Position numbers and translations under genes: made by a program
Shown: in pieces, positions 41,059-50,024 of the stretch
Layout of the letters: each line of letters begins with the position of its first letter
Numbering within the stretch: position 1 is the first letter of the stretch
Source: Dromiciops gliroides
Taxonomy: Eukaryota; Chordata; Mammalia; Microbiotheria; Microbiotheriidae
DNA: 64,000 bases
NCBI RefSeq assembly: GCF_019393635.1
Contig: NC_057864.1
Location: forward strand, 480,249,617 to 480,313,616
Direction of reading: 5' to 3'
The notes under the pieces: generated by a model
Database searches by the model: none
The model's input: the letters and a program-made list of their open reading frames with translations, nothing else
What the model was told of the DNA's origin: nothing

Positions 41059-41193
41059 GTGGTGAAGAAGGCCAGACCCGTGGCTGAGCCCAACCCAGGC
41101 TTCTGGTCCCAGCTGCAGAAATACGAGGACGCCCTCCAGAAACGGCCCCCCGGGCCTGACGACCCCCAAGCTCCGGCCAGAGACTGTCCTTAG
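41059..41193 (+). CDS. DUSP28: DUSP28 coding exon 2: C-terminal tail
   Basis: 44 codons plus TAG, from VVKKARPVAEPNPGFW to PAPARDCP, phase 0, with acceptor TGCCCCTCAG. The conserved NPGFWSQLQKYE helix ends the phosphatase fold, and the short Pro-rich tail diverges from human. The first AATAAA on this strand after the stop is at 42187, inside a MIR relic, so the 3' end of the mRNA is uncertain. Confidence 0.95.
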   Translation: MVKKARPVAEPNPGFWSQLQKYEDALQKRPPGPDDPQAPARDCP

Positions 41194-41228
41194 CGCAACC
41201 TGTTCTTGGGGAGTCACGCAGGACCGTG

Positions 41229-41262
41229 GCGGCGGGGGGGGGGGGGGGCGGCGGCGGGCAGG
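41229..41262 (+). repeat. G-rich run after the DUSP28 stop
   Basis: GGCGGGGGGGGGGGGGG and GGCGGCGGCGGG text in the likely 3' UTR. Confidence 0.8.
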
Positions 41263-41301
41263 AGCAGAGTCAGAAGGACCTTAACAAATCACCCTTTGGG
41301 G

Positions 41302-41444
41302 GAAGCTAGGTGGTGAAGTGGATAAAACATTGGCCTTGGATTCAGGAGGACCTGAGTTCAAATCCAGCCTCAGACACTTGACACTTAACTAGCTGTGTGA
41401 CCCTGGGCAAGTCACTTAACCCCCATTACCCTGCAAAAAAAAAT
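41302..41444 (+). mobile_element. WSINE1-type SINE
   Basis: Full-length with diverged head. Target duplication ATCACCCTTTG / ATCAGCCTTTG. Confidence 0.88.
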
Positions 41445-41484
41445 CAGCCTTTGATTTTTTTTTTTTTTGCCTTCAAATTATTGA

Positions 41485-41832
41485 TCATTCAGTGAATTTA
41501 AAGGAATTTCTCAGGATCCTCTGCTTTCTCTGGAGCACAGGTGGCAAAGAGATGTGGACCTTCCTCTTAGTGACCACCTTGGTCTCATGCTGATCTCCTG
41601 ATGGCAGCCAGTTAAAGCTGGTCCAAGCGATCCTGGGCTCTGCCTCTCCATATTCAGTCGAGTTCCCAGGATGCCTCCCCTTTTTAGTCCTCACGATCTT
41701 AGTCTGGTTATCCAGAGGATACCAGGAGATGGAATAAGTGAGGATCCAGGCTTGTCCAGGAGCTACAGCTATGGTCTTAACGGAACAAGGACGCTCCAGG
41801 GTAGATCTTCTTTTACCAAAACAGGTCAGCAT
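41485..41832 (-). other. Unassigned open frame (115 codons)
   Basis: Open frame from ATG to TGA with balanced, basic composition (for example APGQAWILTYSISWYPLDNQ). It overlaps no repeat I recognise and has no known homologue that I can name. It has no CpG island, and splice signals were not convincing. It could be chance, a 3' UTR antisense frame of DUSP28, or a decayed exon. Confidence 0.2.
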
Positions 41833-41839
41833 CTGTTCA

Positions 41840-41965
41840 CTCTTAGAAAGTTGCCTGGGACACTGAGAAGTTCAATAACTTACCCAGGGTTACACAGCCT
41901 GAACCAGTCAGAAAGGGAACTCAAACCAAGGTCTTCCCAACTTGGAGGCTGTCTCTCAGGGCCAT
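41840..41965 (-). mobile_element. Old SINE, family Y
   Basis: TCTTAGAAAGTTGCCTGGGA, CCAGGGTTACACAGCC and CAAGGTCTTCCCAACTTGG. The same layout recurs at 23275, 42955, 44035 and 52078. Confidence 0.6.
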
Positions 41966-42189
41966 TTTATTCTCTATTAACTACAGTGCTACCAGTCTTT
42001 CTGCTGATGGAGGAATCTGGTCATTGGCTCTCCAATTCTGAGTCTAGCTTATCGTCTATTATCCAATTAGACCAGAGTTGCATGGATGTTTAACCCTTAA
42101 CAAGCCAAACGCTCCTCAGCAAGTAGGCACTGCCTGCATGGTTAGTGGATCTGTTATCATACCTTTGAGTGTCTAATAATAGTAATAAT

Positions 42190-42425
42190 AAATACCTGAC
42201 ATTTATAGAGCACTTTTAAGACTTACAAAGGATGGAACATCATCTCATTTGATCCTCAGTACAGGGTAGATACTATTTTCCCTACTTTTCAGATGAGAAA
42301 ACTGAGTTTATACAAACTGCCTGTGATCACTTTCATTCACTCTTGATCACACAGGTAGTAAGTGCTGGAGGCAGGATTAGAATTCAAGTCTCACCCGAGT
42401 CCAAGTTCAGGGCCAAGTTTCCAGG
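42190..42425 (-). mobile_element. MIR-type SINE, antisense, full length
   Basis: TGACATTTATAGAGCACTTT, TTCAGATGAGAAAACTGAGT and GATCACACAGGTAGTAAGTG. Confidence 0.65.
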
Positions 42426-42460
42426 AGACCATGTTCTGCCTCTTAAAAGTACTGTTTAAG

Positions 42461-42613
42461 GGGCAGCTAGGTGGCACAGTGGATAGAGCACCGGCCCTGG
42501 AGTCAGGAATACCTGAGTTCAAATCCGGCCTCAGACATTTAACATTTACTAGCTGTGTGACCCTGGGCAAGTCACTTAACCCCAATTGCCTCACTAAAAA
42601 AAAAGAAAAAAAA
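42461..42613 (+). mobile_element. WSINE1-type SINE
   Basis: Full-length, flanked by AAAAGTACTGTTTAAGG on both sides. Confidence 0.94.
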
Positions 42614-42634
42614 AGTACTGTTTAAGGAATAGTT

Positions 42635-42715
42635 TTTTGGCTATTAGCACTGTCCAAAAAGATAGAATGAGCTGCCTATGAGGTAGTGACTCCCCTGTCA
42701 CAGGAGCTACGTAAG
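42635..42715 (+). mobile_element. CR1/L3 3' fragment
   Basis: ATAGAATGAGCTGCCTATGA and GAGGTAGTGACTCCCCTGTC resemble the CR1/L3 3' UTR. Confidence 0.5.
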
Positions 42716-42744
42716 CAGTCTGGATAAACTTGTCTTTAAAACTT

Positions 42745-42925
42745 TTCACAGGAGTTTGTCACCTAAGGCCCATAAACCTGGTTTCCCCCCCCCAAACATA
42801 TTTTGAAACAATACTTCAATATAATTGATTTCCTTTGTAATCAATCCTATGCATTCTATGCATTTAAAAACATGATTCTGAGAAGGGGTCCAGGACACAT
42901 AGAAGGCCACCAGCCTCTGCCCTGG
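42745..42925 (+). repeat. Old DNA-transposon-like repeat, family Z, copy 1
   Basis: ATATAATTGATTTCCTTTGT, TGCATTTAAAAACATGATTC and GAGAAGGGGTCCAGGACACA. Shared with 59765-60095. Probably a hAT-type relic known across mammals. Confidence 0.55.
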
Positions 42926-42954
42926 TAGAACAGTGGGAAAAACAAGGAAAGGGA

Positions 42955-43475
42955 AAGGAACTGGACCTGCAATTTCATTGCTGGAGGGAACTCTCAAGTG
43001 TGGAAACTCCCTGCACCACTAGAGGTTGGTACTTTCTCTGCAAGATTATCGTCTTAGACAAACAACTTTGGAACTCTGACCAACAAAATGAGCAACCTCA
43101 GTTCCAGATGACTCCTGATGATCTGTGCTGCCCACCTTCACAAAGACACTTGATGGACCCAGAGGGGAACCTGAGGCATGCTTTTTTGGAACATGGTTGA
43201 GGGAATTTGTTTTGCTTGACTATACATGTGTGTAATAAGATTTGTTTTGCTTTCTCAAGGTATGTGGAAAGGAAAGAATTCAGAGCTAAAAATGAAATAA
43301 AATTGAATTTAAAAAATATATTGTCCAAGCATGCTAAAAAAAAGATATACTACTAGAGAGTTACCTAGAATACTGAGAAGTGATTTGTCTGTGGTCACAC
43401 AGCCAGGATAGGTCAGAGGGAGGATTCAAAAGCAGATCTTGACATCAAAGCCAGCCATACTGCTTCTCTAGGTGA
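42955..43475 (-). mobile_element. Family Y SINE interrupted by an L1 3' end
   Basis: One half (CTCTCAAGTGTGGAAACTCC, TCTCTGCAAGATTATCGTCT) lies at 42955-43057. The other (GAGAGTTACCTAGAATACTG, GGTCACACAGCCAGG) lies at 43352-43475. The intervening text is L1. Confidence 0.6.
43058..43345 (+). mobile_element. L1 3' end
   Basis: GAACATGGTTGAGGGAATTT, TTTGTTTTGCTTTCTCAAGG and AAATGAAATAAAATTGAATT plus an A-rich tail. Confidence 0.7.
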
Positions 43476-43829
43476 AAAAATAGAAGTCATAAAAAGGAAC
43501 TTCTGGCACATTCTATAAAGCATTGATAATATTCTAACCTAAGCAATGTGGAGCAAGCCCCAACTGCACCAGCAGACGCAGTGGAGACAAAGCCTACAGC
43601 CTTAAGAGCCCAGTGTCCCTCCTTGTGGTTGCTGTATGAAAGCCAAGGGGAAGGACCAAGGACACAGCCCTGTATCCATCAAAGACCTCCTTTGTCTTAG
43701 TACTGAGGCATGAATTACTCTTTGGGCCCAACTGATCTCCTAAGGGTATGATCACCCAGCCCACAGCTCTCCCTAGAAACACCTGGGGAGGTTTCTTTCA
43801 GTGCTTTGCTGACATCCTTTGTCTCTCAC

Positions 43830-44800
43830 ATTCCCCTGCTCTGTCACTATAGTGACATTGTTCTGTTCCATGTGTTTTGTCAATAACCTGATGGAAAACA
43901 TTGATCTGCAGATGACGGGAAGTTTGCAAGGTTTCCTGACAGAAGGATCCCATAAGACCACAACATACTATATTGAGATCTTTTTTCTTGCGTGGTATAG
44001 GGGACTGCTGTTAGGGGAAACTCCCTCTCATTGTGCAGATCTACTCTGCAAACCAGAAAGATGCCTGGGGGTATTCAGAGGCAAAGGGGCTTGCCAAGGG
44101 TTCCGCAGCCAGCAGATGTCAGAGTCAAAGGCCTTGAACCCAAATCTTCCTGACGCTGAGGCAGGATCCATGTCCTCTCTGCCACATCACAAATGAACTG
44201 GAATAGAGATCAATGTAAAGTCTTATGTATAAATTGGGGGGGGGGAGGAGTTGTGGGGATTAAATTCCCAAAGTACAAGATGGAGGAAAAGGGGAGGACT
44301 GCCAACATGGTTACTCAGTGTTATTCACACAAAAGAGACCTATGGTTTTTGGAAGGCTACAGATTTGTCAAAGGGATGACATAACAGTCAGGCTCCCTTA
44401 ACAGAAGCATAATGTCCTAGGGGAGAGATGTCACAGTCATGTTGGACTCTACCATGCCCATTTCTTAGCACTGAGTTTGTGTTAGGAAGGATGTTGAATC
44501 AATGGACAGAAGATTCTGTTTGATATAAGGAAAAACTTCCTAGCAATTATGCAGAGAAACAGTACTCCTCCCACTTTCTGGAAACCCCTCCAAAACTTAG
44601 CTATAAACCAAGGTCTCTGATCCAACACTGGGTGGGCATTTTGGGTGAGTGAACGTCCACAGCTCCCTCTGTAATTATATCCATAAAAGGCTGATGGGGT
44701 TTTCAAGAGATGGATCACCACATGGGACAGAGGTGGCTCATTCCTATGTGGATTAGATGCATCCTGAGTTCCTCTAGGCCTTACCATCTGCCACTAGACT
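43830..44800 (+). mobile_element. CR1/L3 LINE fragment, sense, split by an old SINE
   Basis: ACCTGATGGAAAACATTGAT, CTACAGATTTGTCAAAGGGA and AAGGAAAAACTTCCTAGCAA match CR1/L3. A family Y SINE lies at 44035-44185. Confidence 0.6.
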
Positions 44801-44929
44801 AGACCCTCCAGCCCCGACACACCATCTGATCTGCAGATCAGAGCTCTTGAATCTTCCCATTCACCTGCTTCTGATCCCTTAGGATGTCTGGGCCTTTCTA
44901 GTGCCCTGCAATGTCCTCCTATATAACTT

Positions 44930-45075
44930 GTCTCATCCAAATAGAATGCAAGCTATGTAACAGCACTGATATTCTCTCTGTGTCTTTCTGTGTGTGTCTC
45001 TCTCTGTCTCTCTGTCTCTCTCTCTGTCTTCTTTTAGGTATCCCCAGTGTTTAACACAGTAGTAAGTGCTTCATT
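44930..45075 (+). mobile_element. L2 3' end with a (TC)n expansion
   Basis: CCAAATAGAATGCAAGCTAT, then TCTCTCTGTCTC repeats at 44985-45035, then GGTATCCCCAGTGTTTAACAC. Confidence 0.6.
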
Positions 45076-45540
45076 CATTTTTATTTGTTCATCAAATCCT
45101 CATTCAATTTCTTGTCTTTGGCATCCTTGTCCATCCACAAGGGTCTCTTCAGTTCCATTTTCTTTTCAGGGATGCATCAGTGCCTCATGACCACCTCAGG
45201 AGCACAGTCGTCTCCCCTCCTCTGTCTCAGTCCCATCTTTCTTCATTTAAGTGTTTCTGGATTTTGGATCCTGAGCTGCTCCTCTGCTTTTCTCAGCGCA
45301 CTTCTAGTCAGACTCACTCTTCTGAGGGTTATTGATGCCTCGGGAAAAAGTCTTGGTCTTTGGTTCTTTGGTCTACCATCCAGACATGATCTCCAGCCAT
45401 CATTCCCACTATGTCTGTCACTATTCCCCAACATGAGGTTTCCGATGGAGCCAGAAGGGTCTCACCCTTCCCTCCCCTGCCTACCTCACCTCTGTGCCTT
45501 TAGGGAAGGACTCTGGCTCTGGAGTCAGAAGCCATTTGTT
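45075..45540. other. Intergenic single-copy sequence
   Basis: Pyrimidine-rich. The 152-codon plus-strand frame at 45085-45543 looks like chance. Confidence 0.3.
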
Positions 45541-45544
45541 TAGC

Positions 45545-45770
45545 ACTGAGGTGCCAGGCCCTGTGCTAAGTGCCTGACAATCATCTCATTTCATCCTCAC
45601 AACCACTCGGGAAGGTAGGTGTTATTATTGTCCCCATTTTACTTACGGACAAGAAACTGAGGCAAAAAGATTAAGTGACTTGCCCGGGGTCATGTAAGTT
45701 TCTGAGACTGGATTTGAAGTCAAGTCTCCCTAACTCCAGTCAGGTGCTCTAGCTGTTGAGCAGCCAAGCT
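45545..45770 (-). mobile_element. MIR-type SINE, antisense, full length
   Basis: GGCCCTGTGCTAAGTGCCTG, GACAAGAAACTGAGGCAAAA and CAGCCAAGCT head. Confidence 0.65.
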
Positions 45771-45848
45771 AACCTAATACCTGTGGGGCCTTGGGCAAAT
45801 CAATGAACAGGGAGCCTCAGTTCCTTTATCTTTAAAAGGGATGGGGGA

Positions 45849-46006
45849 GGGGCAGCTAGGTGGTGCAGTGGATAGAGCACCGGCCCTGGAGTCAGGAGGA
45901 CCTGAGTTCAAATCTGATCTCAGACACTTAACACTTACTAGCTGTGTGACCTTGGGCAAGTCACTTAACCCCAATTGCCTCACCAAAAAAAAAAAAAAAA
46001 AAAAAA
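45849..46006 (+). mobile_element. WSINE1-type SINE inside a MIR
   Basis: Long A tail. Target duplication AGGGATGGGGGAG on both sides. The MIR resumes after it (CTAAATGGCCTCTGAAGGCA). Confidence 0.93.
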
Positions 46007-46205
46007 AGAGGGATGGGGGAGTGGGGGCTGAGGCTGAACTAAATGGCCTCTGAAGGCAGTCCCAAATCTGTGATCTTCAGAGTCTATGGTGTTTCTTCTG
46101 TCTAAAATACTTCATGTACCTCTATTCCCATTATTCCAACCTTCCCTGATTTCTCTTCTCCTCCCCAGTCATTAATGACTATTTCCCCATTGACCTCACA
46201 GTACT

Positions 46206-46348
46206 TTTTCCCCAGGGGCAATGAGAGTTAAGTGACTTGCCCAGGGTCACATAGCTAGTAAATATCAAGTGTCTGAGGTCACATTTGAACTCAGGTCCTC
46301 CTGAATCCAGGGCTGGTGCTCTTATCTACTGCACTGCCTAGCTACCCC
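46206..46348 (-). mobile_element. WSINE1-type SINE, antisense
   Basis: Diverged copy flanked by CAGTACTTTTT / TGGTACTTTTT, inserted at the end of an L2 fragment (46080-46205). Confidence 0.85.
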
Positions 46349-46354
46349 TGGTAC

Positions 46355-46700
46355 TTTTTTAAAAATTCATTTTATTGCTATCTTTTTTTACCTCACTTAC
46401 ATTCTCACTGTATCCATCCTGAGAATGGACAAAGAACAATCCATCTCCCCACTCTCTGCCAGAAAGTCATCTTCCCAATATTTTCTAAAGAAAAAAAGAA
46501 TAAAACAACACAATGAAAAAGTGTGACATTACATCCAGCGATTCCACACTCGTGTTCCCCCACTTCCACAAAGCGGGGTGGGGTGGGGGTAGTGGAGTGT
46601 TCTCCTGTGTCTTCTTTGGGGGCAAGCTCGGTCATGATAATTTTGCAACATTATTTCCATTTTTTTCTTCCTGTCCTCTTCTTTTATATCGTCATAGACA
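46355..46700 (-). mobile_element. L1 3' UTR, antisense
   Basis: AATTCATTTTATTGCTATCT, GTCTTCTTTGGGGGCAAGCT and ATAATTTTGCAACATTATTT match antisense marsupial L1 3' UTR. Confidence 0.65.
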
Positions 46701-46974
46701 CCCTTGGTCCTAGCATGTTGAGAGGGTGTGCTGGTTGAGCCAGAGCGCACTCCTATAGTTTCTACATCATCTTCGTTGAGAAAGTGAACGACATCTGTCT
46801 TCTGATAGAGTTTAGAAAGCTGGAGTCTTCCCCCAAGGGGCAAGGGAGGACCGGGGGTAATTGGACCTGGACTCTGCTCTGCCCCTCCAGCCAGAGGACG
46901 ATCTGCAGTCCCCAGGTGTGCGATGGAGGTTCTGAATCAGGAAGACCCGAGTCCACCTCTCGGCCCCATCCCTG

Positions 46975-47045
46975 GGGCCGTGGGGGCTTCGCACAGTGCC
47001 CGGCACATAGCAGGAGCTGGAGAAATGCTTGTGGAATGACTGAGC
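46975..47045 (+). mobile_element. L2 3' end in the PARL upstream region
   Basis: CGCACAGTGCCCGGCACATA then AAATGCTTGTGGAATGACTG. Confidence 0.65.
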
Positions 47046-47143
47046 CGGGTCTAAGGCCATCCTGCCCCAGTCCTGGCTGCGCGTCTCCCTGGAGACAGAG
47101 CCCGCCCTCCAGCTGAACGCTGTCAGGCCCGTTCCCGCCGCCG

Positions 47144-47158
47144 CCGCTAGGGGGCGAG
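47144..47158 (+). promoter_or_regulatory. CTCF-like motif upstream of PARL
   Basis: CCGCTAGGGGGCGAG matches the core of the CTCF consensus (CCASYAGRKGGCRSY) at 12 of 15 positions, including the central YAGGGGGC. It lies about 120 bases upstream of the PARL ATG, between PARL and DUSP28. Confidence 0.5.
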
Positions 47159-47207
47159 CGCTGCCTGTCCCAGGTGAGAAGGGGGGCGGGGCGGGAGGAC
47201 GCACGCC

Positions 47208-47216
47208 CCGGAAGTG
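47208..47216 (+). promoter_or_regulatory. GABP/NRF-2 (ETS) site of the PARL promoter
   Basis: CCGGAAGTG, a full ETS/GABP core, lies 51-59 bases upstream of the start codon. Such sites are common near the start of nuclear genes for mitochondrial proteins. Confidence 0.6.
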
Positions 47217-47263
47217 CAAGAGCTGGTGGAGGAAGGGGTGGGACATGGGGGGCGGAGGTCGGG

Positions 47264-47272
47264 AAGATGGCG
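47264..47272 (+). promoter_or_regulatory. YY1-like motif overlapping the PARL start codon
   Basis: AAGATGGCG is the classic YY1 core placed just downstream of transcription starts. Here the ATG in the motif is the PARL initiator. It also gives a strong initiation context, with A at -3 and G at +4. Confidence 0.6.
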
Positions 47273-47388
47273 TGGAGAGGCTGGGCTCGGAGCAGCTGGG
47301 GCTTCGGTAGCCCGGTGTGGGGGGCGCCGGGAGCCGGGGGCCGGGAGCTCCGCGCCGGCCGAGCCCCCGCCCTGCTGCTGGGCCCCAG
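47267..47388 (+). CDS. PARL: PARL coding exon 1: mitochondrial targeting leader
   Basis: 122 bases, 40 codons plus two bases, beginning MAWRGWARSSWGFG. The stretch is rich in Arg, Gly and Ala with no acidic residue before E27, as expected of a matrix-targeting presequence. MAWRGWA matches human PARL and the rest is diverged. The donor is CCCCAG|GTAAGG, and the trailing AG plus G from exon 2 encodes Arg41. Confidence 0.92.
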
Positions 47389-47599
47389 GTAAGGGCGGGG
47401 CCGAGGCTGGGCGCGGCTCGGGCCCGGCCGTTCCCCCGGCCCGCCCGGTTCGTCTGCTCTCCCCCGGGTCCGGACGGCCCCGACCCCTAACCCCTGACCT
47501 TCCGCGGTCTGACCCCTGCCTTCTAGCTTTTCCCGCCCCCGCCTTCCCCCGCCCCCCATTCCCAGCGCAGGACCCAGAGCCGAGCAGTCCAGACCCCAC

Positions 47600-47700
47600 G
47601 TTGTGCAGGGGGAGAAACTGAGGCCCAGAGAGGCGCGTGACCGGCCCAAGGTCACCCCGTGTCGGAGCAGGGTTGGACCCTGGGTCCTCGCCCCCAGACC
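47600..47700 (-). mobile_element. MIR fragment in PARL intron 1
   Basis: GGGGAGAAACTGAGGCCCAG and GGCCCAAGGTCACCCCG, CpG-rich because it lies in the island. Confidence 0.65.
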
Positions 47701-47759
47701 TCCCCCGTCGTGGCCTCCCCCCACCCCTCCCGTCTGGTTCCCGTCGGGTCTTCCTCCCC

Positions 47760-48090
47760 CTTCTCTCTCAAAGGGGATATTCGTACACAGGGCACATAGT
47801 AGGTGCTTAATAAATGTTTGTTTCTTCCCCTTTTCTCCCACTTCTAAGCCCTCCCCCTTCCGTCCATTGAGCAAGTACTAGGAGTCTGCTGTGTTCGGGG
47901 CACTCTGCCAGGCCCTGGGGGAGTGAGAGGAGACCAGGGGCCCTTGGGAGCCGATAGGTATGGGGGGGGGGCTCCTAGCGTGGAGGGGGGCAGCCCGTGC
48001 AGAGGCGCTGAGGGAGGGGATGACACGGCCTGAGCAGAAGTCGCTTGTGGCAGTGGAGGTGAGGCCAGGGCTCCCAGAGTCCTAGGAGCT
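47760..48090. mobile_element. L2 fragments (sense then antisense)
   Basis: Sense end at 47780-47825 (GGCACATAGTAGGTGCTTAA) and antisense text at 47860-48090 (TGTTCGGGGCACTCTGCCAG). Confidence 0.5.
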
Positions 48091-49090
48091 CCTGAAGATG
48101 TCCTTTGTAAAGCTACATTGGTTTCTTAGGAGTGAGAGGGGACAGGCACCTGCAAGAGGCCTGTGGGCCGCCAGGGAGGGATGCCAGCACTCTGGGCATA
48201 GGATGGCCTTGCTCTGCAAAAGGTCCGGGTTGGACGGGATACTCTCCGAGGTCCTGTCCAACTCTGGCATTGTGGGGCTGGCATGCTTTCCCAGGTGGGG
48301 AAAGTGAGGTAGAACAAGTCTGAGCAATAACAGGCTCTGTGCTGAGACTGTTTGAAGGGGACTGTTGGGGTGTTTGTGAAGGCAGACTCTTTTTAATGCC
48401 AGAAAAATTCTAAATTTCCTACTTTGGTAGAAAGAAGAGATCCAGATGGGTAATCCCCAAATGAATGATCTGTCCACACTTGCCTTTGCACTGCAGTCAG
48501 AGTGTTCTTGGCCTCTTCCTTTCCATGCTGGCCAGTGAGCTGCTAGGGTCATGTTGCAAAGGAAATCTGTTGGTCTTGGACAATTCACAAATTGGATCAT
48601 AAGTAATTGGAACTTGATGATACAATACAACGTTAGACTTTGGACACTTTGCTCTCTCTGACCTTGGTATTACGATGTGATGGGAGGTGGAGGAGGAAAT
48701 CGAGAGACAAAAGGAGTGAATGATGCCCCCTGAGCAGTGGAGATGGTCAAAGATGGCAGCAAACTTTGATCAAATTGAATTCCTGTGCTTGCCCTAAATT
48801 CCAGTCCCGTGTGGACATTTGGCTTTAGCCTATAGAATAACTGTGGAAGTGCGGTGGTGCAGAATGTGTGGTGTCCAGCTATCTAACGTGCGGCTGGGGG
48901 ACTGCCCTTCAAACGGCTCCATGGCCTGTAGATGTTGGATAGATACTGTTGATGGAAAACGAAGCAGGTGGACCCAGAATGAATGGGAAGAAGAGAGCTA
49001 ATGGGGCACGTCACCAAGCCCAAGTCTTTCCCAGAAGCAAAGGCGCATCCATGTTGCTAAAACGCCATTAACCAGATGTTTCTGTGCTGT
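48090..49090. other. PARL intron 1, mostly single-copy
   Basis: No confident repeat. 48820-49060 weakly suggests RTE LINE text. The 182-codon minus frame at 48082-48630 has no known counterpart. Confidence 0.3.
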
Positions 49091-49099
49091 TCTATCTGT

Positions 49100-49310
49100 G
49101 GTTTACCCAGCACTCGGCATTTATTCCAGGTGATCCCTGAGGGCTCTGCTGCTCTTAGGGCTCATTCCCCACAACAAACCCTGAGGTTTTTGTTGAGAGA
49201 CAAAGAGTCAGTACAGCCCATGGTCACAGGGCCACTTAGCATCAAAGGCAAGACTAGAACCCAGGTCTTCTCCCTCCCAGGCCTTAGGGCATCGAGCATC
49301 ATCCGGGCTA
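49100..49310 (-). mobile_element. MIR-type SINE, antisense
   Basis: CCCATGGTCACAGGGCCACT and GACTAGAACCCAGGTCTTCT. Confidence 0.5.
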
Positions 49311-50020
49311 CATGCCAGGAAAAAATCACTCGATTTCAGCAGGGGTATCGTCAGTGCTGTGCCACCTTCCTAAGTCGCCTGCAGGGTGTAGTGGAGAAAG
49401 GGGACTGGCCTTGAAGACAGGAGGACCTGGCTCAGCCTCGAGTCTTCTAGTGGAGGGCAATCAGTTAGCCTAGAAGTGCCCGAGAAACTCCAAAGACTAG
49501 AGTTCACCCAGAATTTGCTGATCAGCATCTGTGGAAGAAGTTTCCATACCAGGAGTTCCCTGCATTCCTGGAATTGTAGGTCCAGAAATCACAATACTGG
49601 GCAAAAAGAAGAAAAGAAACTGAAGACAGGCTTCATGGTGCTTACAGTCAACTGAGAGGGAAAACCCTGTTTCACCTGGAGAATAGTTAGTTGTGGTGCA
49701 GCAGATCAAAGGCCAGAGTGATTGCCTAAGTCGTTCCATGGAGGATCCAAGAACTCGAAGATTTCATGTGGGAAGGTCTTCTGGAAAAACAACATGGAGC
49801 CAAATGTTAGCAGCTTTTATAGAAATGGATTTGCAGAAAACAAACGTGTTTGTTTAGCCTCCAGATGACACGTCCAGTGGGACATCCAGCCTACATCATG
49901 TTGACTTGATGCTTGTAATTCTGCAAAAGGTAGCATGTTGGCTGTGAACGCTGGGAAGCAACCTCTTTTTTGGCTTTCAGTCATTCTTGGTGACGTGCCT
50001 GCTACCAGTGGAACAGGCTG
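49310..50020. other. PARL intron 1, nothing recognised
   Basis: No repeat or exon recognised. Confidence 0.3.
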
Positions 50021-50024
50021 CTTT

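Larger units (their letters stand above)
40041..41193 (+). other. DUSP28: DUSP28 gene (complete coding region, two exons)
   Basis: Joining 40041-40448 to 41059-41193 gives a 180-residue protein; human DUSP28 is 176 as I recall. It is an atypical dual-specificity phosphatase with a single DSP domain and no docking domain. Blocks shared with human include RVPIFDDPAEDLL, LVYCKNGRSRSAAVCTAYLM and ARPVAEPNPGFWSQLQKYE. The CX5R loop is C108-KNGRS-R114 and the likely general acid is D77 or D78. The residue before the catalytic Cys is Tyr instead of the usual His, a known feature of DUSP28 linked to low phosphatase activity. No signal peptide or membrane segment is seen; it is expected to be cytosolic. 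ANKMY1 lies divergently to the left, as in human, but the right-hand neighbour here is PARL, not RNPEPL1. Confidence 0.95.
46850..47720 (+). promoter_or_regulatory. CpG island and promoter of PARL
   Basis: GC-rich, CpG-dense block covering the region upstream of the PARL start codon, exon 1 and the beginning of intron 1. It contains GC boxes (GGGGCGGGGCGGG near 47182-47194), an ETS/GABP-type site, a YY1-like motif over the start codon, and a CTCF-like motif further upstream. Confidence 0.8.

Noticed and set aside
40426-41217. 263-codon minus-strand open frame across DUSP28
   Set aside because: Antisense shadow of DUSP28 exons and the GC-box intron. Pro/Ser/Gly-rich without protein similarity.
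46529-46843. 104-codon minus frame (LNEDDVETIGVRSG) upstream of PARL
   Set aside because: Largely overlaps an antisense L1 3' UTR. The unexplained first 45 codons have no splice support.
46762-47874. 370-codon minus-strand open frame over the PARL CpG island
   Set aside because: Stop-poor because of extreme GC content; it runs antisense through PARL exon 1 and promoter motifs and has no recognisable domain.
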